DNA from: Labilibaculum manganireducens
GTDB taxonomy: Bacteria > Bacteroidota > Bacteroidia > Bacteroidales > Marinifilaceae
NCBI RefSeq assembly: GCF_002843385.1
Contig: NZ_MVDE01000011.1
Span: 1-64,000, forward strand
Reading direction: 5' to 3'
DNA: 64,000 bases
The position numbers and the translations under genes were made by a program. Shown piece by piece: positions 18,117-27,298 of this stretch. The notes under the pieces are model-generated. The model searched no databases, was not told the origin of the DNA, and saw only the letters and a list, made by a program, of their open reading frames with translations. Numbering within the stretch: the stretch's first letter is position 1; every line of letters starts with the position of its first letter.

Positions 18117-19451
18117 ATGCGAAACCTTAAAATCTATTTCATTTTACTCTTAGTTGCGGGCTTTTCAATAAAAGGGAAATCACAAGCAGTAGAAATGAAG
18201 TTAAGTTTGAAAGAAGCTTTAGTAAAAGCTTCCGAAAACAATTGGGAAATTAATAAGGCGAAGGCTGAGGGAAGAGTTGCCAAAGCCGAATTCCGTCAAA
18301 CAAATTCTGTTTTTTTGCCGATAGTGAATCTTTCACATTCGGGAGTTGTAACAAACGATCCGTTGAGCAGTTTTGGATTCAAATTAAAGCAGGAGATAGC
18401 CACACAGGCTGACTTTAATCCACTCTTGCTAAATGATCCTGGTCAGACTAAAAATTTTAATACTAAAATTGAGGTTCAGCAGCCATTAATTAATATTGAT
18501 GGAATTTATGGCAGAAGGGCTGCGAATGCAAAAATGCAGGCTGTTGATTACAAAACAGAGAGAACAATCAATTTTACAAAGTTTGAGGTGAAGAAAGCCT
18601 ATTATCAGCTCGAATTGGCTCAAGAGGCAGTTTCAGTTCTTCAATTATCAAAAAAGGCAGCTGTCGAAGCACTACAAGTTACTGAAAACAATTTGGCGCA
18701 AGGCTTTGTGCAGGAAGCAGATCTGTTATCTGCAAAGGTACGGGTTTTGGAATTGAATAATCAGTTAGCAGATGCACGTAATAATCAGAAGAGTGCAGGA
18801 GAGTTTTTGGCCTACCTTTTGGGTTTGGATATTAATGTGGTGATTGTTACTACAGATTCTTTGGAGAAAAAGCCTTCCTTGTTAAATGGTTTGGAGCAAG
18901 ATTTTCAAATTGAAAATCGTTCGGATTTGAATGCCTATAGAAAGAGTGTTGAAGCAAGAGAAAGTATGCTGAAATCAGAAAGAATGCAGTTTCTTCCGCG
19001 GTTAAATGCATTTGGTGCATACGAATGGAATGACGATAAACTTTTTGGAACATCAGCAAATAATTACATGATTGGGGCAAGTTTATCATGGAATTTATTC
19101 AGCGGGTATAAAAATATTGGGAAGGTTCAGAAAGCGAAGGCCGAGCTGAAAATCTCGGAGTTAAACTTCGCTGAATATGTATCCAAAAACAGTATGGAAA
19201 TTCAATCTGCCAAAAGAAATCTGAAAGTGGCATATGATAAAATCGAATTGAGCAAATTAGCCAAAGAGCAGGCAGAAGAAGCATTTCGAATACGCACTAA
19301 CCGATACAAGCAAGGATTGGAAAAAACTACTGATATCTTATATTCTGAAACGGTTTCGATGGCACGGAATCTTGATTATATAAACAGTTTATACAACTAT
19401 CATGTTGCAGTTTTCCAATTGGAATTATTACTGGAAAAAGAATTACAATAA
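18117..19451 (+). CDS. TolC-family outer-membrane efflux protein
   Basis: 444 residues from the ATG at 18117 (MRNLKIYFILLLVAGFSIKGKSQA signal peptide). The body is long amphipathic helices with two OEP repeats, for example LKEALVKASENNWEINKAKAEGR at the start and the matching second-half segment after ARESMLKSERMQFLPRL. TolC proteins form the outer-membrane and periplasmic channel of tripartite pumps. First gene of an operon with adaptor (27 bp later) and RND permease. Confidence 0.92.
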   Translation: MRNLKIYFILLLVAGFSIKGKSQAVEMKLSLKEALVKASENNWEINKAKAEGRVAKAEFRQTNSVFLPIVNLSHSGVVTNDPLSSFGFKLKQEIATQADFNPLLLNDPGQTKNFNTKIEVQQPLINIDGIYGRRAANAKMQAVDYKTERTINFTKFEVKKAYYQLELAQEAVSVLQLSKKAAVEALQVTENNLAQGFVQEADLLSAKVRVLELNNQLADARNNQKSAGEFLAYLLGLDINVVIVTTDSLEKKPSLLNGLEQDFQIENRSDLNAYRKSVEARESMLKSERMQFLPRLNAFGAYEWNDDKLFGTSANNYMIGASLSWNLFSGYKNIGKVQKAKAELKISELNFAEYVSKNSMEIQSAKRNLKVAYDKIELSKLAKEQAEEAFRIRTNRYKQGLEKTTDILYSETVSMARNLDYINSLYNYHVAVFQLELLLEKELQ

Positions 19452-19477
19452 ACAATCATACTAAAGCATCTACAGAT

Positions 19478-20563
19478 ATGAACTCAAGAAATTTTTTAAT
19501 TATAGCACTGATCACATTAGGTGGATTATTATTACAATCGTGTGGAAGTGAAAGCAAGGTAAAGGAGACAGAGAAGGCTGATGTTAGCGTAGCAGTAGGA
19601 ACAGCTAAATTAACAAATCAAGCTGAAACAATGAGTTTTTCAGGTAAACTGGAAGCTGAAACACATTCGAATCTTAGTACACGAATTATGGGTCAAATTG
19701 CTAAGATTAATGTAGAAACAGGTCAAAAAGTAAATAAAGGCCAGGTTTTGGTTGAAATTCATGCAAAAGATATTCAAGCGAAAAAGGCACAGGTGAAAGC
19801 TAATGAACTGGAAGCAGAAGCTGCTTTTAAAAATGCAAAGAAAGATTACGATCGTTTTACTGTATTGTTTGAGCAAAAGAGTGCTTCACAGAAAGAGTTG
19901 GATGATGTAACAACACAATACAATATGGCAAAAGCCAGATTGGAAGCTGTTAACGAGATGGGTATTGAGGTAGAGGAAATGCTTAGATATACTACTATCA
20001 AGGCTCCTTACAATGGTGTGATTACTAGAAAATATATGAACGAAGGTGATTTGGCATCTCCGGGAATGCCATTGGTTGCTATTGAAAAACAAGGCGAATT
20101 TATGGTGATGGCCCGAATTCCTGAATCTGAAATTTCGAAAATCAAACAAAATGATCCGGTGTTGGTTCAAATTAGTGCATTAGGCGATGTTAAAATACCT
20201 GGTTTTGTTTCGGAAGTCAATCCATCTTCTCAGTACACCGGAAATCAGTTTGAAGCAAAAATAGTTTTGAAGCCTGCCAATGAACAAAAAAATAATCTGT
20301 ACAGTGGTATGTATGCAAATGTTTTGATTGAAAAAGGCGGAATGCCATCTATAATGATTCCAGCAAGTGTTTTGATTCATAAAGGCCAGTTGACAGGTAT
20401 CTATACCGTTAGTCAGGGTGGAACAGCAATATTGCGATGGCTAAGACTGGGGAAAACTATTGGTGATCAGGTTGAAATTCTATCGGGCTTAAACGATGGT
20501 GAGAAATACATCGTCTCCTTTAAAGGAAAAATTTGGGATGGAGCAAAACTTACTATTCAATAA
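19478..20563 (+). CDS. RND efflux periplasmic adaptor (membrane-fusion) lipoprotein
   Basis: 361 residues, lipobox LLQSC (Cys22). The order is beta-barrel, lipoyl half (GQIAKINVETGQKVNKGQVLVEI), alpha-hairpin coiled coil (about 98-155), second lipoyl half (TIKAPYNGVITRKYMNEGDLASPGMPL), then barrel and membrane-proximal domains. It bridges the TolC protein and RND pump encoded on either side. Confidence 0.92.
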   Translation: MNSRNFLIIALITLGGLLLQSCGSESKVKETEKADVSVAVGTAKLTNQAETMSFSGKLEAETHSNLSTRIMGQIAKINVETGQKVNKGQVLVEIHAKDIQAKKAQVKANELEAEAAFKNAKKDYDRFTVLFEQKSASQKELDDVTTQYNMAKARLEAVNEMGIEVEEMLRYTTIKAPYNGVITRKYMNEGDLASPGMPLVAIEKQGEFMVMARIPESEISKIKQNDPVLVQISALGDVKIPGFVSEVNPSSQYTGNQFEAKIVLKPANEQKNNLYSGMYANVLIEKGGMPSIMIPASVLIHKGQLTGIYTVSQGGTAILRWLRLGKTIGDQVEILSGLNDGEKYIVSFKGKIWDGAKLTIQ

Positions 20564-20597
20564 GTACAGCTGGTAGTTACAATAAATAAAAAAACAT

Positions 20598-23500
20598 ATG
20601 AAAACAGGATTTGCAGGCCAAATGGCCAAACTATTCATAAATTCTAAATTAACTCCGCTTTTGATGGTTGCCTTCATGGTGATTGGCATGTACAGTGCTT
20701 ATTTAACGCCAAGAGAAGAAGAACCACAAATTGATGTACCCATTGCTGATATCTTTCTAAGATATCCAGGTGCCAGTCCGGCTGAAATTGAATCGAGAGT
20801 TATGCAGCCACTAGAAAAAGTAGTGGCTAATATACCAGGTGTTGAATATGTTTATTCTACATCAATGCCTGGACAGGCAATGTTAATTGTTCAGTTTTAT
20901 GTTGGTGAAGACATTGAAAGATCTTTGGTTAAGATGTACAATGAGATCATGAAACACATGGATGAAATGCCAAAAGGCACTTCCATGCCTTTAATTAAAA
21001 CACGTGCAATTGATGATGTTCCGGTATTGGGATTAACATTTTGGAGTGAAAATTATGATGATTTTCAGTTAAAAAGAATAGCACAGGAAGTAAACAACGA
21101 AATAGAAAAAGTTAATGATGTTTCGGAGACCAAAATAATTGGCGGACGTTCGCGTCAAGTAAGAGTTGTTCTGAATCGGGCACAAATGGCTGGTTATAAC
21201 ATTGATGCTTTGAGTATTGCCCGGCAGATTGAAATATCCAATCAGCAAATAGGATCAGGAGCATTTAATAATCACGACACCGAATATTTAGTTGAAACAG
21301 GTCGGTTTCTTGAAAATTCAGAAGATGTTTCAAATCTGGTTGTTGGTGTATACAATGGCAGTCCAATTTATCTGAAACAAGTTGCTGAGGTTGTTGATGG
21401 TCCGGAAGTGCCGTCGCAATACGTGAGTTTTGGTTATGGAAAAATAAATGAGGCTAAGGAAGCTGCAAAAGGAAATTACCCTGCTGTTACTATTTCAGTG
21501 GCCAAACGACGGGGGGCTGATGCAATGAAAGTTGCGGAACAAATTTTAACAAAGATAGCTGTTTTGGAACAGGAATTAATTCCTGCCGATGTTCATGTTG
21601 AAATAAGCAGAAATTACGGTGAAACTGCGTCAGACAAAGTTTCGGAGCTGTTGATGCATCTTTTAGGAGCTATTATTGCAGTTACATTTGTTGTGATGCT
21701 GGCCATGGGATGGCGTGGTGGATTGGTTGTGTTTTTATCAGTGCCAATCACCTTTGCCTTAACCATGTTTAGTTACTATTTTCTGGATTATACATTGAAC
21801 AGGATTACCTTGTTTGCTTTGGTCTTTGTTACGGGAATTGTGGTTGACGACTCCATTATTATTGCGGAGAATATGCACAGGCATTTTAAAATGAAACAGC
21901 TGCCGTTTATGCAGGCGGCCTTGCGTTCAATTGATGAAGTAGGGAATCCAACAATTTTGGCAACTTTTACTGTTATTGCTGCAGTTTTACCAATGGTATT
22001 TGTGTCTGGTTTAATGGGACCTTATATGAGCCCGATGCCAATTGGAGCATCCATTGCAATGATTTTCTCCTTACTGGTAGCTCTTACCATCACTCCTTAT
22101 CTGGCTTATCGCTTATTGCGATTTAAAGAAAAAGATGATGCTGATGAGAAGGCTTTTAAGCTGGAAGACTCGATGGTGTACAAACTTTATTCAGCTACGA
22201 TTTCGCCCATGCTGGAATCAAAATGGAAGAGGTGGAGTTTTATTGGTACAGTGGTTGTTCTTTTACTGGCTTCAACTACATTGGTTTATTTTAAACAGGT
22301 TGCTGTTAAAATGCTTCCCTTCGATAATAAGAACGAATTTCAGGTAGTTATTGATATGCCCGAAGGAACTACCCTTGAACGTACCGCTGTTGTTGCTAAA
22401 GAATTGGCAGCTTACATTTCTCAGCAAGAAAATGTAGTTGATTATCAGACTTATGTAGGGACAGCAGCACCAATAAATTTTAACGGTTTGGTTCGTCATT
22501 ACGATTTGCGTCGTGGTTCGAATGTTGCTGATATTCAGGTGAATTTAACTCATAAAGATGAGCGTGACGAGCAAAGTCACGATATTGCTAAGTTAATGAG
22601 ACCTGCATTGCAGGAGATTGGAAAGAAATTTAATGCCAATGTAAAGGTTGTTGAAGTTCCACCGGGACCACCGGTAATGTCGACTTTGGTGGCAGAAATT
22701 TATGGTCCTGATTTGGAGGAACAACGAAATATTGCAGCTCAGGTAAAGACTCTTTTTGCCAAAACTGATGATGTTGTTGATGTTGACTGGTTGGTTGAAA
22801 ATGATCAAACCGAATTTCAGTTTAATGTGAACAAAGAAAAGGCAATGTTGGCCGGAGTTTCGACTCAGCAAGTGGTTCATACTTTAAATATGGCATTGCA
22901 GGGGCAGGAAGTTTCCCAATTGTACCAAGAGTCTGAACACAATCAGGTTGGGATTGATTTACGATTGCAGGAGAAGGATAGAAGTAGTGTTGCCGATCTG
23001 AAGAGAATCAATATTTTATCACAATCGGGGCAGTTGGTTGCTTTGGGCGATATTGTTGATGTACATGAAAGAATTAAGGAGAAAAGTATCTACCGTAAAA
23101 ATCAGAAACGAGTGGTTTACGTTACTGCGGATGTTGCCGGGAAATTGGAAAGTCCGGTTTATGGAATCATGAACATAGCTAAAAACCTAAGTGATGTTAA
23201 GCTTCCTGAAGGTTATGATTTAAAAGAGGAATATACTCAACAACCGTTTTTAGAAGATAATTACAGTTTGAAGTGGGATGGGGAATGGCAAATAACCTAT
23301 GAAGTTTTCCGCGATTTAGGAACTGCTTTTGCTGTGGTGTTGCTGGTTATCTATTTGTTGATTATTGGATGGTTTCAGAATTTTAAAGTTCCTTTTGTAA
23401 TGATGATTTCAATTCCATTATCTCTTGTTGGAATTTTGGTTGGACACTGGTTGATGGGAGCTTTCTTTACCGCTACATCTATGATAGGATTGATTGCCCT

Positions 23501-23828
23501 TGCGGGGATCATGGTGAGGAATGCCATTTTATTGATTGACTTTATTAATCTTCGTTTGGAGGATGGTATTCCGTTAAAAGAAGCTGTTATTGAAGCTGGA
23601 GCCGTGCGCACAACTCCAATTCTGCTTACTGCAGGAACTGTTGTAATTGGAGCTGTTGTAATACTGTTCGATCCAATCTTTCAAGGTTTAGCCATATCAC
23701 TGATGGGAGGTTCTATTGCTTCAACATTTCTGACTCTGGTAATTGTACCACTTATCTATTATATGACTGAAAAGAAAAAATATCCTGTAATTGACCCTAA
23801 ATCGAGTGAGATTAAGGACGAGGAATAA
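20598..23828 (+). CDS. RND-family efflux permease
   Basis: 1076 residues with the duplicated RND fold: membrane helix 1, large porter domain, helices 2-6, helix 7, second porter domain, helices 8-12. The proton-relay acidic pair is present in helix 4 (TGIVVDDSIIIAENMHRH). The N-terminal segment EEEPQIDVPIADIFLRYPGASPAEIESRVMQPLEK is characteristic of a subgroup distinct from classical AcrB. Drug or lipid-like substrate unknown. Two small genes follow in the same direction. Confidence 0.92.
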   Translation: MKTGFAGQMAKLFINSKLTPLLMVAFMVIGMYSAYLTPREEEPQIDVPIADIFLRYPGASPAEIESRVMQPLEKVVANIPGVEYVYSTSMPGQAMLIVQFYVGEDIERSLVKMYNEIMKHMDEMPKGTSMPLIKTRAIDDVPVLGLTFWSENYDDFQLKRIAQEVNNEIEKVNDVSETKIIGGRSRQVRVVLNRAQMAGYNIDALSIARQIEISNQQIGSGAFNNHDTEYLVETGRFLENSEDVSNLVVGVYNGSPIYLKQVAEVVDGPEVPSQYVSFGYGKINEAKEAAKGNYPAVTISVAKRRGADAMKVAEQILTKIAVLEQELIPADVHVEISRNYGETASDKVSELLMHLLGAIIAVTFVVMLAMGWRGGLVVFLSVPITFALTMFSYYFLDYTLNRITLFALVFVTGIVVDDSIIIAENMHRHFKMKQLPFMQAALRSIDEVGNPTILATFTVIAAVLPMVFVSGLMGPYMSPMPIGASIAMIFSLLVALTITPYLAYRLLRFKEKDDADEKAFKLEDSMVYKLYSATISPMLESKWKRWSFIGTVVVLLLASTTLVYFKQVAVKMLPFDNKNEFQVVIDMPEGTTLERTAVVAKELAAYISQQENVVDYQTYVGTAAPINFNGLVRHYDLRRGSNVADIQVNLTHKDERDEQSHDIAKLMRPALQEIGKKFNANVKVVEVPPGPPVMSTLVAEIYGPDLEEQRNIAAQVKTLFAKTDDVVDVDWLVENDQTEFQFNVNKEKAMLAGVSTQQVVHTLNMALQGQEVSQLYQESEHNQVGIDLRLQEKDRSSVADLKRINILSQSGQLVALGDIVDVHERIKEKSIYRKNQKRVVYVTADVAGKLESPVYGIMNIAKNLSDVKLPEGYDLKEEYTQQPFLEDNYSLKWDGEWQITYEVFRDLGTAFAVVLLVIYLLIIGWFQNFKVPFVMMISIPLSLVGILVGHWLMGAFFTATSMIGLIALAGIMVRNAILLIDFINLRLEDGIPLKEAVIEAGAVRTTPILLTAGTVVIGAVVILFDPIFQGLAISLMGGSIASTFLTLVIVPLIYYMTEKKKYPVIDPKSSEIKDEE

Positions 23829-23850
23829 ATCTTAAACTAATTTAAAACTT

Positions 23851-24159
23851 ATGAAAGTTGTAATCATATTTTGTGTGAGTTCCTTTTATGATGATTTGAA
23901 GAAAATCTATCGAACTGCGGGTGTTGGGGCTTATAGTGAGTTTGATGTAAAAGGGTATACTCAAAAACATATTAAAGATGGTCAGGTACCAAACTGGTTT
24001 GCCTCTAATAAGGACTATTATGATTCTATCGCTTCTTTTTCCTTTTTAACTGACGAAAAAGGTTCTGAATTACTGAATCAAATTACTCTATTCAACAATG
24101 ATATAGATTGTTGCAATCCAATGCATGCTTATATGCTGGATGTTGAAAAATTTATTTAA
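23851..24159 (+). CDS. small PG0541-like transporter-associated protein
   Basis: 102 residues, soluble, no signal peptide. The pattern MKVVIIFCVSSFYDDLKKIYRTAGVGAYSEFDVKGY ... FFTDEKGSELLNQI-like resembles a P-II-like ferredoxin fold and the small PG0541 family found after RND pumps in Bacteroidota (named from memory). CCNPMHAYMLDVEKF near the end has adjacent cysteines that could bind metal. It lies 22 bp after the permease stop. A regulatory or sensor role on the pump is inference. Confidence 0.65.
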   Translation: MKVVIIFCVSSFYDDLKKIYRTAGVGAYSEFDVKGYTQKHIKDGQVPNWFASNKDYYDSIASFSFLTDEKGSELLNQITLFNNDIDCCNPMHAYMLDVEKFI

Positions 24160-24178
24160 ATAATTAGTATAAAATAAG

Positions 24179-24367
24179 ATGAGAGAGAGAATTATTAGAG
24201 GCATTGCAGGAACATTAGTGTTGGTAAGCATTTTACTGGCAGTTTACGTAAATATGAACTGGTTGCTGCTGACTGCTTTTGTTGGTTTAAATCTGATGCA
24301 ATCATCAATCACCAAATGGTGCCTGATGGATGATATTTTAAAGAAAGTTTTTAAAATGGATAATTAA
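24179..24367 (+). CDS. DUF2892-like small membrane protein
   Basis: 62 residues with two hydrophobic helices (GTLVLVSILLAVYVNMNWLLLTAFVGLNLMQSSIT) and a C-terminal CLMDDILKK segment typical of YgaP-like/DUF2892 proteins. Nineteen bp after the preceding gene; last member of the efflux operon, closed by a strong terminator. Confidence 0.75.
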   Translation: MRERIIRGIAGTLVLVSILLAVYVNMNWLLLTAFVGLNLMQSSITKWCLMDDILKKVFKMDN

Positions 24368-24391
24368 TTCATTTTAATTCTAGTTTGGGTA

Positions 24392-24421
24392 TAAAGCTCT
24401 GAATGTAAATTCAGGGCTTTA
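24392..24421 (+). terminator. efflux operon terminator
   Basis: A 13-bp stem with one G-U pair (TAAAGCTCTGAAT / ATTCAGGGCTTTA), loop GTAA, then TTTTTT. Confidence 0.92.
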
Positions 24422-24499
24422 TTTTTTGATAGCATAATTTAAGATTCCAGAAATAGTAATTTTTAATTATATATATTTATGTTTTAAAAATTAAGATAA

Positions 24500-27166
24500 A
24501 TGAATACAGTAAATATACAGATTGCGCTAAATAGGATTGAAGAAGCTAGAAAATACGATACAAGCCATTTAAATTTAAGTGGTTTACAGCTCACAGAAAT
24601 TCCGACGGATATTTCGGATATGAACTTTTTAGATTCAATTGATTTAAGTTTTAATAAATTTGTGGAATGCTCAGATATGATTTCAAAATTATATTCCTTA
24701 TTAAGTTTGAATATTAGCAATAATTATTTACAAGATATTTGCTTTGATTTTTATAAAGAGTATTCAATTAACGAAATTGATATTTCATCTAATTTATTTT
24801 ACAGAATCCCTTATAATCTTTTACAATTTGATGAAAATAAGATTTGTATTTATTTTGATAATAACCCATTTTTAGATTCTATCCCAATTGAAATCTCCAC
24901 AGAAGGAAATTTATCATATATCGAGTTTTACCTTGATTCTTTAAAGTCCCAGGATAAGACAAAAAGATTATTTGAAACAAAACTTCTAATTGTTGGTAAG
25001 GGGAGTGTAGGTAAAACAACTCTTGTAAAAACTTTGAATGATCCTGAATATAAAGTGAAAATAGGAGAGGAAAATACAACGGAAGGAATAAATATAAATA
25101 GATTATATGAAACAGTATATTTTCCTGCCCATAAACCTTACTATTCTTTTTTTAATGATAGAGAGAATCTGTATGAATATGATGAAGGTTTAGGAAATGA
25201 ACAGGATAAAGAGTCATATATATATATGGGGGATATTTCTTCTTATGGTGAAGGGTTTTCAGATTATGTTGATATATTGAAAGAGCCATATTTAGAAGGA
25301 GAGATATTTGTAGAAAAAGATATAAAAATAAATGTATGGGACTTTGGAGGACAAGAAATATTGTATTCTACTCATCAGTTCTTTTTGACGCAAAGATCCT
25401 TATACATATTTGTTTGGGAACCTCGTGCTGATAATGAGGAAGAAAGTTTTGAATACTGGTTGAGTATTATTCAGCGTCTTAGTAAAAACTGCCCAGTTAT
25501 TATAGTTATGAACAAAGCAGATATACGAATTAAAAGTATTGATGAAAAAAATTATCTAGATATATTTAAGAATATCGTCGGCTTTTTTAATATTTCTTGT
25601 TTTACAAAAGAGGGGATACAAGAACTTAAACGACAGATACGAGAAACTATTTCAAAATTGCCACACTTAGGTGATAGGTTGCCACAAACATGGGAGAATA
25701 TTAGAGAAGAATTAGCAAGAAAAGAATTAGATTACATCACTTTTGATGATTTTAAAGAGATTTGTGGATTTAATGAAATTGAGAAAGTAAATCATCTAAG
25801 TGGGTATTTAAATGATTTAGGAGATATAATTTATTTCAAAGATGATATTATGCTAAATAATTTAGTAATTATAAATCCACATTGGTTGACGAAGGCTATA
25901 TATCAACTCATTCATTCATTGCAAGTACAGAAAAACAATGGACTGTTTGAAGCTAATAATTTATCCAAATATTTGAATGATAAACAATATCCCAAAGGGA
26001 AACATTATGAACTTTTATCATTAATGGAAAAATTTGAAATTTGTTTTAAAGTGATTGGTTCAAGTAGTCTTTATGTTATTCCAACATTACTCAAAGCGCA
26101 ATCCCCTTCTATTGAAGAACTTGATAGGTTTAGGATATCAGAAGCGTTAAGATATAAAGTAAGGTATAACTTTTTACCTTCTGGTTTAATTGAAAGATTA
26201 ATATGTCGTTTGAATAATCATTTAGAGGATAGTCTTTTTTGGAAATATGGAGCCATTTTTAATTCTGAAACATGCAGAGCGTTAGTTGAATTAAATAAAA
26301 TCAAGAAGTCTATAAATTTATATATTATAGGTGAAATGAAATCACATTTATATACAATTATTACTCATGAGCTTAATCAGATTCATATAGATTTAAAGCT
26401 AGAAAAGATTGATTATAAAGAATTGTATGCATGTAGTTGTGTTGATTGTTTAGAAAGTAATCATCCATACATGTTCGAAAAAGAGCTTCTTGCGAAGTAT
26501 ATAATTAAGGGAAGGAAATTAATTGATTGTCGAAATAGTTTAGAGCAAGTTGATATTGAAGAATTAATGATCGGGTATAAATCGGTAAAGGCCAAAGAAA
26601 GCCTTATTAGAGATTTTGTGTCAGCGTCTTCTCAATTGCAAACAAGATTAGATTTATTAAAAGGTTTTAATGAAAATCAAATTAACACATATTTCCAAGA
26701 TCTAATGAGGCAGTATCTTTCTAGTAAAAAGCTAACACTGAATGAGCAATCCCTTAAAGGTAGATCTGAATCAGGTAAAAATCAAGGGGAATTAGATATT
26801 GCAGTTGAAACAATTGAAGGTAATACAATCTCGTTTTTTGAAGGTTTTATATTAGCAGGATTAAATACAAAAATAATTGAAACGCATTTAAATAAGTCCA
26901 TGTTAAATTATGACTCGAATGGGTTAAACGAAAAATATGTTGGCATATATAGTCGAGCGAAGAATTTTTCGTCTTTAAGTGCAAAGTATAAAAATTATAT
27001 AGATGGAATACAAATAGAAAATGTTGAAATTGAAAGCTCAGAAGATATATCTAATATTTATGTGAACGGATCTGAAATAAGAGTAATTAGAACCAAATAT
27101 AGAAGAAATAAAATTCAGCTTAACTTATATCATTTACTTATAAATATTTATACAGGAGATTATTAG
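24500..27166 (+). CDS. Roco protein: LRR-Roc GTPase-COR with nuclease-like C-terminus
   Basis: 888 residues. Domains in order: leucine-rich repeats (about 20-145; HLNLSGLQLTEIP, SIDLSFNKF, EIDISSNLF); Roc GTPase (160-390) with P-loop GKGSVGKT (166-173), DFGGQ (281-285), NKAD (338-341) and an unusual Tyr/acid-rich insert of about 70 residues after switch I; COR domain (about 395-690) ending in the CSCVDC cluster (645-650); then about 170 residues with a candidate PD-(D/E)XK pattern: E749, GELDIAVE with D766, and FFEGF with E781. The usual catalytic Lys is Phe783, so activity is uncertain. It is a lone gene, strikingly AT- and ATA-rich beside its neighbours, between two housekeeping blocks, which suggests horizontal gain. 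Roco proteins are dimeric G proteins acting as regulated switches. A sensor-nuclease defence role is inference. Confidence 0.85.
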   Translation: MNTVNIQIALNRIEEARKYDTSHLNLSGLQLTEIPTDISDMNFLDSIDLSFNKFVECSDMISKLYSLLSLNISNNYLQDICFDFYKEYSINEIDISSNLFYRIPYNLLQFDENKICIYFDNNPFLDSIPIEISTEGNLSYIEFYLDSLKSQDKTKRLFETKLLIVGKGSVGKTTLVKTLNDPEYKVKIGEENTTEGININRLYETVYFPAHKPYYSFFNDRENLYEYDEGLGNEQDKESYIYMGDISSYGEGFSDYVDILKEPYLEGEIFVEKDIKINVWDFGGQEILYSTHQFFLTQRSLYIFVWEPRADNEEESFEYWLSIIQRLSKNCPVIIVMNKADIRIKSIDEKNYLDIFKNIVGFFNISCFTKEGIQELKRQIRETISKLPHLGDRLPQTWENIREELARKELDYITFDDFKEICGFNEIEKVNHLSGYLNDLGDIIYFKDDIMLNNLVIINPHWLTKAIYQLIHSLQVQKNNGLFEANNLSKYLNDKQYPKGKHYELLSLMEKFEICFKVIGSSSLYVIPTLLKAQSPSIEELDRFRISEALRYKVRYNFLPSGLIERLICRLNNHLEDSLFWKYGAIFNSETCRALVELNKIKKSINLYIIGEMKSHLYTIITHELNQIHIDLKLEKIDYKELYACSCVDCLESNHPYMFEKELLAKYIIKGRKLIDCRNSLEQVDIEELMIGYKSVKAKESLIRDFVSASSQLQTRLDLLKGFNENQINTYFQDLMRQYLSSKKLTLNEQSLKGRSESGKNQGELDIAVETIEGNTISFFEGFILAGLNTKIIETHLNKSMLNYDSNGLNEKYVGIYSRAKNFSSLSAKYKNYIDGIQIENVEIESSEDISNIYVNGSEIRVIRTKYRRNKIQLNLYHLLINIYTGDY

Positions 27167-27273
27167 ATTCTGCAACTTTATGTTCTATAATTACTTATAT
27201 AGTTATATGATATATTATTGTGAAAATTGTTTTAAATTAGAGTTTGCAGAAAGTCAAAGCATATAAAATTGCA

Positions 27274-27281
27274 TATATTTG
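27274..27281 (+). promoter_or_regulatory. -7 promoter box before the DUF1186-like gene
   Basis: TATATTTG matches TAnnTTTG and lies 17 bases before the ATG at 27299. The nearest TTTG upstream is 27 bases away, longer than usual. Confidence 0.45.
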
Positions 27282-27298
27282 CCAATAAATTTGACTAT

